Shown: in pieces, positions 11,449-21,800 of the stretch
How the letters are laid out: each line of letters opens with the position of its first letter
Numbering within the stretch: position 1 is the first letter of the stretch
NCBI GenBank assembly: GCA_037074705.1
Contig: CM073590.1
Coordinates: forward strand, 221,060,746 to 221,124,745
Reading direction: 5' to 3'
DNA length: 64,000 nucleotides
Source of the DNA: Zhengitettix transpicula
Lineage: Eukaryota; Arthropoda; Insecta; Orthoptera; Tetrigidae
Notes under the pieces: model-generated
The model's input: the letters and a program-made list of their open reading frames with translations, nothing else
The model's database searches: none
Told to the model about the DNA's origin: nothing
Position numbers and translations under genes: made by a program

Positions 11449-12010
11449 CTATAGACATGCCCAATCCAATTAAATCTTTGGAATATCATGAAGTTGATAC
11501 GTCTTATTATTATGTCAAGTTATTCATTATAGTTTACTCTCCGGGTGCCATTGGCTACACTAGTTGGTCCATATGTTATTTTCCGCATCTTTTTCTCAAA
11601 TATTAGTAATTTTTGTTTATCATCGTCACTAGTGAATGTTACAACAGTCCTTATGACAGTACAACAAAATATATATTTTTCTGATTTGATACTAATTTAC
11701 TTTCAAATAAGTGTTGATTGGAAAAATATATTCGATTGCCAAGTAGTATTTTTTCTTTAATCTATTTCTCTATTAGGTTATTGCCATTAACAATTGAACC
11801 TAAATATATAAAAGAATTATCTTGCCCAATTTCCTTGTCTTTAATTTTAAATCACGTCACTTTTTCCACCTCTTTTTTGTATCTGAAATAGTTTGTTTTT
11901 TGGTAATAACTAAGTCAAAAAGAGTTGCATGTTCCTTTAAATCTTTGAGTACTTATAATGTAGACTTTTCCAGTGAACCTTATCAATATACAAATATCTC
12001 CGTTATTATA
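11449..12010. other. AT-rich DNA, nothing identified
   Basis: No supported feature. Short open frames here lack coding character. Confidence 0.6.
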
Positions 12011-12195
12011 GTCACCTGTGTGTTCCTCCCATGGTAAAACCAGGGTTGAAACCCGAGAACTTTATATTCAATTCCATGTTGATATTATCCAGGCAAAAGA
12101 CATCCATCGCTGTTTCGCACAGAAATATGCCGCCAGGAAGAACGCGTTTTCGGCGTGTAGTGTTTTGTTCTTCCCTAGGAAAAGCCGTTGCTCTG

Positions 12196-12807
12196 TTAAC
12201 AACAGTGGCAGAAAATCCGAGCGACGCGTTTAGATTTGTGGCTGGCATCCAGAAGCAAGGCGCCCTGAATTACGGAGGTAATCCTCTGTCGCCGCCAATA
12301 ATGCCCTACATGATACTCGTAATCGCCAAGTCTTAACAGCTCGCTGCACTGCGACACGCCTGCCACTCCTCCTCTAGTCTCCCTGCTCCCAACATTGCAA
12401 CTCTTCTCCTCCTCCTGCTGCTGTTGCCGCGTTCTGTGATTCTGCTCCGGGAAAAGCAATACCTTAAAAACCCTTTTTGAGGTTATTGAGCAACCGGACA
12501 CATCCGATAGCAGATCATTTAGATATGACATTACGACGAAAGCTCCTTCACATTTAAGATGAGTGAAATAAAAAATTGAAAAGTGTAGAATTGTTCCGCA
12601 GATAAATACATTTGTGCGTTTAAAACATTCTGTAAGAATATTAAAAATAACTATTAAATTGAAATATAGGCTAGGTAAATAATAACTTACAAAGTCTAAG
12701 AGATGTATCTGAGAAGTACTTAATACTGTGCTGCCAAAATTGAAACAATGAAAAAAAGGAATCACAGCCAGGTTGGATGAAGTACATGAAGTAAGTATGC
12801 CAAACAT
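12196..12807 (-). CDS. Unidentified 203-codon open frame (doubtful gene)
   Basis: The longest frame in the window. The N-terminal half is hydrophobic, with membrane-like stretches at roughly residues 35-58 and 67-84. A Q4E3 run follows at 128-134. The basic C-terminal part ends in two closely spaced cysteines after a histidine (CHCC). I recognise no family. The AT-rich first half lies in ordinary-looking DNA, and the last third lies in a GC-rich island (12010-12450) that is also open on the plus strand (12031-12336, 101 codons). A frame this long is mildly unexpected by chance, but hydrophobic runs are common in translated AT-rich DNA. There is no promoter or splice evidence. Confidence 0.15.
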   Translation of the reverse strand: MFGILTSCTSSNLAVIPFFHCFNFGSTVLSTSQIHLLDFVSYYLPSLYFNLIVIFNILTECFKRTNVFICGTILHFSIFYFTHLKCEGAFVVMSYLNDLLSDVSGCSITSKRVFKVLLFPEQNHRTRQQQQEEEKSCNVGSRETRGGVAGVSQCSELLRLGDYEYHVGHYWRRQRITSVIQGALLLDASHKSKRVARIFCHCC

Positions 12808-13641
12808 TCGTTAGAAGCCGTTTATAAATGGTATAATAAGTTTAAATGAGGCCTGATGACGTAAGAAATGATGGAATAAATCCACGATATGGCGTTGAGT
12901 GTTCGACGAGTCAAATTGAGAAAATTTATTGGCCAGAGGAATGTACCATGTCTCAGTGTTATCAATTGATTGTGTTTAAAAAAGTATAGAAAGAAATGTG
13001 TCGAATTTCGATCACATGTGGCAGATTGAGACGCTGGTTTTTGGAGCTTTGTGGTCGCAATCCTGGCGAGTTTCTAGGTTGATGCAGTTGAAGAAAAACA
13101 TGTCCAGATAAACAGTCCGGAGATAAATATCGGCCGGACCAGGGAGATTATTCAATAAATATTAGCCAGGAAGACATAATGCACCCACACTATTTCGAAA
13201 CAGGACGAACGATAAATGGTAACTATTATGAGTCCTGATTTGATGAATAAAAAAAGCCAAAAAGAATGAGCCTTTCCATCTGGTCAATGCACAGTTGCAA
13301 ACGTGTGCAGTTTCGATAGTGAAAATTTGTCCAATTGAATTTATAACTTTTGTCACATCCACTGCTTATACAATATTAGATCCTATGCGACAAAATCAAA
13401 ATGGTTCTCAGGAAAAAAATATCAAGATTTTTTGAGGAAGCTATTGAAATTTGTGTCTCAATCACAAATTGGAGATATTACTCCTTCTCCCGGTATGTTC
13501 CTTTTTTTTACACAGTAAACTTATTGATACGAAAATAAGCATTATTTATGATTCAGATACATAATATTTCAATAAAAATTTTAAATGATTAAATATGATG
13601 CTCATTCTATAGTGATCGTTTATAAACTAATGTATATCTAA
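12808..13641. other. AT-rich DNA, nothing identified
   Basis: No coding or repeat signal that I can support between the doubtful 203-codon frame and the second copy of the micropeptide unit. Confidence 0.6.
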
Positions 13642-13766
13642 CCCAAATAATGAACTTGTTTGTGAGAGTTTTTCTGACAGCAGGTGTGTTAATTCTTTGC
13701 GTCGCGGGTTTGTGTCATTACGCCTTCAAAATACCTGCTCTAAGACTGCACAAAATAATATTGTAA
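13642..13766 (+). pseudogene. Diverged copy of the 8402-8526 unit
   Basis: About 88 percent identical to 8402-8526 with one 3-base deletion. It would encode MNLFVRVFLTAGVLILCVAG and then an 18-residue tail from ATG 13650 to TAA 13764. Of the coding differences only one is silent (CTG/CTA); the rest alter residues, and several look like CpG decay. The hairpin stems are weakened. No TATA box lies at the position seen for the first copy. Similarity starts abruptly at CCCAA just before the ATG and fades about 30 bases after the stop. This may be a dead duplicate or a second member of an unrecognised repeat family. Confidence 0.5.
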
Positions 13767-13799
13767 ATTTGTCATAAATTAATTACAGAATATTAATTT

Positions 13800-15990
13800 T
13801 TTTTGCTTTCGTTTCTGTTCTTTTACATCGAAATTTGATCGAATTCTTTTCGTCTTGAGTCTAGATATAATACCTAATCACCAAGTAGAGCGGAAATTCA
13901 AAGTTCGCTTTCCTGAAGGATGCTTAACGTCGTCGAAATCAAATACGAGAACCTGAGTGCAGAATCTAGTTATCTGGTCTTTATACAGGGTCAGGAAACT
14001 AGTGGCCATTTGCAAAAGTTCTCCTAATAGTTTAATGAATTAGTGCAAGTTCCAGGTGAGCTTAATGGGAAAGACATTTACAGTCGGCGTTCGCTGAAAC
14101 CTAGCCTAGTATTTAAGTGCCGCGGGACAAGGAAATCCATTTTCTAAATAAAGAATAAAATATTTTACAAAAACTTATGTAACATATTTTAAGGCTTAAA
14201 ATAATCACACATGGAATTTATTATGAAATACCCAGAAAGAAACCTGTTACGTTAGAAAAATTACATATCATAAAGGTTTAAAAGAATAAGGAATGATAAT
14301 GGCCCTTTAAATATGGAAACAAGTTTTAAATTAATTAGAGAAGTGGAATTTTTTGAGTGTCTTTAGATGTCGTACAGTAAATAATTTTTCCTTGGGATAT
14401 ATGCGATGTAGTTTTCTCTTCTACTATTAAACTGTAAAGATAGATCTCTGCTCATTTACTCTGAGAACCACTACATTTTTTACCATTTCTGTCCATTTTA
14501 CTTTTTTAATCATCCTCCAACACCACGTTTCGCAACTATTCAGTTAATTTCTTTTCAGTATTTCTTATTGTTCATTTTTCTGATGGATCTATGTTCCAGG
14601 TGTGTTGCTAATAAATAGTCTTTTAATATCCACATGTTGCTTGAGTTTTAACTGAAATATGATGTATAATGTGGTGCATTTTTATTATAGTCTGGGACCC
14701 GGAAGAAGGACGATTCAGGTTGTCGACTATTGAGGAATATGAAGATGGGTATTACATGAAGAAATAAATTTCCAGAGCAATTCCTTGAAAATAATAATAT
14801 ATATTAATAAAATTATTAAACCTGGAGAGGTCATAAAAAAAGGACTAAACGGAAAATTTGGTTAGTAAACAACTTTCTGACTTAAGTGTTTATTTATTTA
14901 TAATACATAATATTGTTGTAATTAATTATGTACGTAATAGCAGGAGACAGATTAGCCATCAGAATTGAAGATGGAACACGTTATGCACTAGGAAAGTGGT
15001 ACAGGTGCGCTGCTCGTGATATATGTATTTTTTAGATACGCATTAAAATTAGTAGTAAAAGACGGGCGTCCCTTAAGTTTGTAGAGAGACAGAGAGAGAC
15101 CGAGTGGGCCAAGATGGCGGAGCTGCAATCCCATTCTCGTGAATTCACGGTCTGCTGACTCCATTGTGAACGTTACGCAGCCAGCTATCTGCTGCATGCT
15201 GATTATTTCGTTGGAGCATAACCCTTCCTTCATCGTCGTCGTACATTCGATACAAATTCTGCAAATCAAACGTGCCGATTGCGTTATTAAAACCATTGTC
15301 GGACAGTACCGGCGCAATTATTGTAACAGAATTCAATATAATTCCCGTCCCCCGGACGCACTAATTAAATAGCGTCGCTCAGAATAGAGACGCCAATATT
15401 TGTGTTTGACCTTGTTTTATGTTCAAAGTATACGGAAAATTCCACGTATCGGTGAATTTTCATCAACAAACCCGTACATCATTTTCCCCCTTACTAGGTC
15501 CACAGAGCAACTGCAATCTCGTATGGCAGACGGTGCCTTGTTTTTAGGTGAGTTAATTAATATGAGCAGCAGGTTGGAATACGAATACACTACAAACAAG
15601 AGTTAAAATGAATGGATTTTCGACCACCGCGCCGGAAACCCTTTATAGAAATTCTAACAAGCTACCATGTTTCAATCAATTCAGCATCGGGAATTTGTCA
15701 CATTATTGGATTATAAACATATAACGTTACATATGACCGGAATTTCTGAAATGAAGTTAATTGTATGATAATATCATTGGCATGATATATGCACAAAGAG
15801 AATATGTATTTCATATATATTTCTTACAGAACGAAAAGTGAAAAATATATTCATAAAATTCCGTTCTTCTGTTCTGATCTGTTCTGTTCTGTTCTAAAAT
15901 TAGGCCATGAAAGAATTGTGATTTTTACGATAAATTGAGGGAGAGTCTGCATTAGGTGTAATGAATGGAGAAATTTCCTATCGAACTGGA
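13800..15990. other. AT-rich DNA with one GC-richer island
   Basis: The island at about 15060-15370 includes GAGAGACAGAGAGAGACCG then AAGATGGCGGAGCTGC, a start-codon-like context, but the frame closes within a few codons and overlapping frames lie on both strands. It could be a 5' exon with a promoter or a TE fragment. Unassigned. Confidence 0.45.
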
Positions 15991-16058
15991 GTCGGCAGGG
16001 ATAGATTAGGGGAAGATCGTCCACCCGGAAAGCGGAAAATCCCGGGTTTGATTCCGAC
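15991..16058 (+). repeat. tRNA-derived SINE head (degenerate)
   Basis: A 68-base tRNA-like segment. GTCGG at the start pairs with CCGAC at the end. GGTTTGATTCC (16045-16055) matches the pol III B box GGTTCGANTCC at all but one position, and TAGATTAGGGG is a weak A box. The missing tRNA folds and surrounding non-tRNA sequence point to a SINE head rather than a tRNA gene. Confidence 0.5.
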
Positions 16059-16059
16059 A

Positions 16060-17092
16060 TTTTTGTAACCTGATAATCAAATATACTCGCTTCCACATAG
16101 AAATTACTGGTAAATGTCACTAATAACTTTGTTATGATCATGACACGAAATATGTTGTTACTGTTTTTATACTGTTAGTCCAAGTCCTGTGCTCATTAAT
16201 ATATTTCTACATATCATCTAAGTGTTTTCAAAACACGCCTTGAATCTTTTGACCTTAAGATTAAACTTGACCTCCCAGTTAAGTTGTTACATGAAAAATA
16301 GTCTCTCTGTAAATTAATTTGAATTTGAGAGAATGTAGCAAGCTACTACAGATATATCTACTGTTACGTTATCTTTGATATCAATAATGTAGCTCTCATC
16401 ACAAAATAAACATGACAAAGCAAATATTGAGCTTTCCTCGCGTTCATTTACTTCTAACGGAGTGTTTTATCAACACGTTGGAAGTGAGCCTTGCATTCAA
16501 CACAATGATATGGTATTTTGTAACGCGATATATAGTCTCTAGTAAACAAAATATTTAGGAAAACTGAGCGGAGATGTCCGAAGTACTGAACGAATGGAAC
16601 AGGGAAACAAAACGCGTTGTCATTTATATTTCATTGTGGTTATGGAATTTAATGAGTTTTTGTATAAAGGTATGTAGGAATACGTATCAGTAGACGCTTA
16701 AAGACAGGGAAGAATTGTAGATATTAAAAAATCTAAATATTATTTTCCGAGACATTTCATATCTTCAGAGCTGCGAGGCTCTTGTATGACTTCGAGAAGA
16801 CAACTTCAGAATATATATATCGCACCATAACAAAGATTTAAGATAGATATACTGAAATTATTAGGTAAGGATTTAACAAAATGGACAAACCTAAAACATT
16901 ATTTAATAAAATAAAATTTTTATTACTATTTTGATGTTTAATCCTTATAATCATTCCAGATAAAATTATAATCTATATGCAAGCTACATTCAAGATCTAA
17001 TGTCTCCGTTATACCTGCATAGAAAGTTGAAATAAATAATGATATGGAATAAAATACACAAAAAGTGCATTATATTAATCAACTTTAAGCTC
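16060..17092. other. AT-rich DNA downstream of the exon (probable intron)
   Basis: In the direction of the minus-strand gene this follows the splice donor at 17094-17093. I find no next exon in it. Confidence 0.5.
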
Positions 17093-17094
17093 AC

Positions 17095-17243
17095 CTTTGT
17101 CGTCCCGATCTCCCTAGTGGAGATGCCCATCTTCTCGTGGTGTCGCAGCTGCACCGGGTAGATGATCTGGTAATAGTGAGCACCGATGTTGCGAACCATC
17201 TCCTGGTTCTGTCGGTACTCGCGAAGCAGCCGCTCCACCTCGC
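17095..17243 (-). CDS. Internal coding exon, ADAM/ADAMTS-type metalloprotease prodomain
   Basis: Read on the minus strand, a pyrimidine-rich acceptor (TTTTACCTTGTTGCAG) precedes the exon and AAAG|GTGAGC closes it. The 149-nt exon starts with two bases of a split codon and ends in phase 0, giving 49 codons. GC content and codon use are markedly higher than the flanks, as expected for a real exon. The peptide contains EVERLLREYRQNQ, IYPVQLRHHEKMGISTREI and ends GTTK. The 'Y-II-YPV-L--H-----STR' pattern resembles the start of the Pep_M12B propeptide domain, which holds reprolysin-type secreted or membrane metalloproteases latent. The catalytic HExxH and disintegrin exons would lie at lower coordinates and the signal peptide at higher coordinates; neither is seen here. 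The frame is firm, the family call is by recall. Confidence 0.75.
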
Positions 17244-17536
17244 CTGCAACAAGGTAAAAGCGTCACGACAGGTGGGGAGCTCTCAGAAAAATTCTCACAA
17301 TAAAAATCAGATTACGTAGGTAGCTATTTTTTACATATTTTGAAACCAGGATCCAATATCTGATGTTAGCGAAGATAATTAATTTTTCATAAAATATTTT
17401 CCTTAAAAATGCAAATGTTGGTCTTCAACTTGACTTGTTTCCAGTCCACCTACGTAGGAACTTAGTCACGTTATAGCTTGAGAGTGAGACTCGGCATAGC
17501 ATGGGTACAATTTTTACAAGCGCTGTACCACTCCTA

Positions 17537-17976
17537 TTTTTTTTTAGGGCAACAGGCTACATGAGGGTGATCAACTCCCCTTTAATAGCATAGGAAGGGA
17601 TTTGAAAGGGGGGATTCGGAAGGATAGAGGAAGGTAGCCTAGGGTTACTAGGGTCCCCGAGCTATATTTTAAGGATCCTACCCGGCATTCGCCTAAAGAA
17701 ATGCAGGGAAAACCCTAGGAAAACCTGCATCGGGTAGGTCGGGCATTGGGTACTTGTCCCACGCCCTTCCGATAGCGGGAGAGGAGTTTGCTGTGGGGAC
17801 GCAGCATTCCCTTCTCCGTGCCTCGACCAGTTTAGGAGGCAGCTGGCCGACTATTCCAATGGGAATAGCGAACAACTCTTACCGTATGCCCAAGGTCTGC
17901 GACCCCGGAACATACACCTCTCAGAACAGGCCGTGGTGCCTCGGCTTGTGGGAACCTGAGTTCAAAAACGGAGAGG
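17537..17976 (-). mobile_element. SINE-like element, copy 2
   Basis: Inverted copy of the 10937 family. T(9) at 17537 is the A tail on the minus strand, followed by GGGCAACAGGCTACATGAGG and the shared GC-rich body to TTCAAAAACGGAGAGG. It lacks roughly the first 50 bases of the full-length element and has a small deletion near its tail. It lies about 300 bp upstream of the exon in the gene's direction. No clean target duplication is visible. Confidence 0.85.
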
Positions 17977-18464
17977 AAATTGTACTGTCTTACTTTTATT
18001 TGACGATTCGACTGAAGGCTATTATTTACTGTAGCTGTCTTTCTATAGTTTATCCCTTTTTCATTCGACTTAAAAAGAAAACTTCTATCTACCGTTCAAA
18101 AGAAACAAGGCTGAATATAACATCTCACCTTTCTCATGGCAGTTACAAAGAAACTAAATCACCGATATAAAGTACCTAATATCTGCAACTCCAACTTAGA
18201 AGGATTGCTTCGAAGATTCCTGGAAGACAACGGGAGAGATCCTGGTTGTCGAAATGTCGCGTGTTAATGACTGTTGTAATGTAACAGGAAAGAAATCCGA
18301 GAACTCTTACCGAAATTTTGTCTTCCCCAACAATGCAGGAAATGAAATATATGACCCTAAACGTCCTGGAAAGTGGGACCTGATTTATGCCGTACAGTAG
18401 ATTGCATAATCTTCTAATAAACTGTATGTTAGTTTGTGTGTGTGTGTCGGCGTGTATGTTCCGC

Positions 18465-18745
18465 ATACAAATCTACACTCGCGGAACAAATTTGACAAAA
18501 TTTCGTACACGTGTTCCTTTCGTAGCGGGGGTGGAAAATTTCAAACACGATAAAACGGCCGATATTTGCGTTTAATAAATCTTTTTCGGGGTCAGTGAGT
18601 TTGATAGTGTTTCTCCCGATGTTGTTTGCGTATTATTTCAACCTCTTTCAGCATGGGATGGGGTGAGTGGGGTGGAACGGCGTTACATAAAAATAATGCA
18701 AAAACAACCGAGATTGGTGTCTAATCCGGGGATTTGGATATCGCT
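18465..18745 (+). mobile_element. Helitron-like family member, 3'-truncated
   Basis: From ATACAAATCTACACT through TTTCGTACACGTGTTC, a GCGGGGGTGGAAAATT block, GATAGTGTTTCTCCCGATGT and AACCGAGATTGGTGTCTAATC, it follows the order of 2475-2990 in the full-length element, with an internal deletion and no CTAG end. A GT-rich leader at 18432-18460 is shared with the 35 kb copy, so it belongs to a subfamily closer to that one. Confidence 0.65.
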
Positions 18746-18807
18746 GAGTTTAATGATAATTAAATAATTTTTCGGAAACATAGCCAGTATAGTAATAAAA
18801 CGTATGG

Positions 18808-18880
18808 TCATCTATAAACATGCAAACAATTTTAATGTTTTATTAAAAAACATTAAAATTGTTTGCATTTTTATAGATGA
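18808..18880. repeat. Near-perfect 34-bp foldback hairpin
   Basis: The left arm 18808-18841 (TCATCTATAAACATGC...) and right arm 18847-18880 pair at 33 of 34 positions around a 5-base loop (ATTAA). The single mismatch lies near the arm base. In AT-rich DNA such length is far beyond chance. It could be a MITE-like foldback, a recent palindromic mutation, or, if transcribed, a small-RNA hairpin, though the loop is very short for a microRNA precursor. Confidence 0.85.
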
Positions 18881-21800
18881 TTCTTACTCAAAGATAATGT
18901 TAAAAATTTATGAAATCATTTGTATTTTTCAAAACCTAATGTCTGTTATTTATCCGAAGTCAGGAGAAGTAACAACATAATGCTCTGAAGTATCACGTTA
19001 TAAAGAAATTAAGAAATCAGTTAATTAAGGCGACGTAATTAATCAAAAAATTCATGAATATAAAAAAGGCTTTGATTATCACATCATATTCGATAAATAA
19101 ATAATTTTATACTTTATGAATTCAAATGCAATTGCCTTCCTGTAAAGTGCATCAATGTTACAGAAAATTAAGAGCATAATAAAACACTACAGACAATTCT
19201 ACACTCTTATTTTTGTTGAACGTATATCAGTTTTGATACTTTATTTTAAAAACCACAAACTATTTCCTTGAATCGTGCCGAATTTGCGGATATTTTGCAA
19301 TTAGAGGAATACGCTATTGTTCTGCTGATGTCCGGCGCATAGGTTAACTATGAATATCCTAGTTAATTAGCAAATGCTATGCTAATGCAGTGGGGTGTAC
19401 ATAGTCGAATGAAAGCGTCCTGCTCTGGTTGCTGTTAAGGTAATGACTCTGGGACACAGCAATCAGCAACGCCGCTGCCAAAGCGAAATAGCCGCAAGGT
19501 CGCCCATGCATTTCACCAGCTTCCTTTTGCTGACACATCATTAACACCATTCCAAACGTACATGTTTCCAGGAAATAATATCATTTTGTACGGAGCTAAA
19601 GTTTCTTGGTCTGAAATTTTCTGAAGACACACGGGTCATATACTTCTATGCTTAAACGATAGCCTTTACTCTTATCCACACTTGTAAATCTTTGTAAGTG
19701 AAATAATTTTTTTATATCGTATGATGATGTTTTCTCGTAATCTAGTTATACATTGAGTCGAAGAGAAATGTGGTTTTATATCCAGTTTTTATTACCGTGA
19801 ATACTCCAGTGAATGCACTCAGGTTCTCAGATTTGCGTTTACAAAATTATTTTATTCGTCCCAACACCACTTTTTTTGCTAATGATTTTTGTATTCCTAG
19901 GCATATTCGTAGGCACAAAATGTTCGCATCATTTGGAGGATCACGGTATAACAGCAGGCTTCCAGTAAAATGTGTACTAAAAACTATTTACTAACATAAA
20001 AAAGGTACAATAAAGTTAATAAAAGCTCTCTAAAATTATTAACAAAGATTAAATGAAAAAGTATACACATTTTAGACTAGGCAGTGGCTGTTTCTGACAA
20101 CTAACTGTTTATTTCATTAGGAATTGATCAGTCAGAAAAAACAAAATGATTGAATGCCTCATGTAAGGGTCAAATTGAACTATTTTAGCTCTCAAAGAAA
20201 TTCAAAATTGTTCAACTATTCTTAATATTCCTGTTTATCTCAGAAATCTTTATTCACTGGGTGAGTGCTTTAATTCACTGGATAGTTCACCCAACGTATT
20301 TTTACAAGTTCTAAATTTTTTGCATAATATTTATTGTCTGTATACATGTTATCAATGGTGGTATTGAATATCTATAATAAAATGATTATTTTCCGTAGGT
20401 TTTCACGGTGAGTATGCTGCTGGAATACTTCTCGGGTTTTCCAACCATCGGCGTCGGCGGTGCTAGTCCAGTGTCATAATAAAATGTTAACAAACAACGA
20501 AAACAGGATTCAAGTTTCTGGGTAGGAAATAGAAAGATAATTTTCTTATAATTTTTAAAAATGTGAACTGCATACAGTATTAATTTTTTTAGTAGCATTC
20601 ATTGTATTCCGACAAGAAGTTTCCGTCAATACAGCCAAACAAATAAAAATAATTAATTATATATATATGTATATTTTCAACCAAAAATTATCAATTTTGG
20701 AAAGACAGTCAAATATCCACATCTGTTATAAAATTTCATCTACGAAATAATATAATGATTTTCATTCATCTGGTTTTTTTGAGAACAGACGAATCTAATT
20801 GTATAATAGGTTAAGTTGAATAAAAAACATTTTTGTTCAATGTGATCAAAGTATCCGCAATAAAAGTGAACTAATTCGATCATTTATGGAAACTTTTCTG
20901 AAATTGTTACATCATCATTATTTATCGATTTTAACCAACAATATTCTCGATAATAAATGTTTTAATGTAGACTGAAATATTATTTAATTATACATTATAA
21001 ATAATAACCTTTTAAAGCTGATTGCACATTTACAGATTGGTTCGTATATGAAACTGACGTAGCATTTTTAAATCCTTCGTCGTAAAGAAATATGACCACG
21101 TAGTGCTTCATAAAGCTTCCCTGGGGAGTGAATTCAAGCGAATTTGCAGTCATAAACGCAGTACTACTTAAACCTTACTTTCAATTTAAACTTTAAATAG
21201 TAACCAAGAAATTTTCTGTTAATTGATTTTGCAAACAAAAGCCGGGGGGTGGGGGGGTGGTAAGGGGGATCTGAAGCCCTTTCCTTGTGGAGTGCATATC
21301 GTTAAGTTCCTCCATCAAGTTCCAGCACAACTTTTATTGGGGAAATACTCACAGGCAGGGCTTCCAACTTTTACAGTCGGTCTCCTTAAGGGTTCTCCGG
21401 AACTATGTGCAATCATAAACTGATGAGGCCCGGGAGAAGAGCTCTTAAGTGCAAATATAGGCAAGGGCAAAACACATTAGGATCGCTAAGCGCTGTACGA
21501 TGTAACCCTCTTAAATAATTTGTCTACAACTCTACAAAGAAAAACATCTTCACTTTCTTCGGAACTTTTCGAACGAATACAACTTTCTAAAGTAGACTTA
21601 TTCATGTCTTTTCCCAATTGACACCCTAGCTTTTTCGATCGTCCTGTATTTCACTGGTGTTCCCTAAAGAATAATGTATTTTAACGACCGTGGCTATATA
21701 CGAAAACTCTAGATAATTAATAATATAATTTTTGGGCTAATCTAGAACATTTTTTTTGTAATCCCTTTTCATTTGTATGACTTTAACAGAGCAACATTCT

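Noticed and set aside
15991..16058. A functional tRNA gene
   Set aside because: The length is short, the anticodon arm does not fold and the A box is weak. A SINE head fits better.
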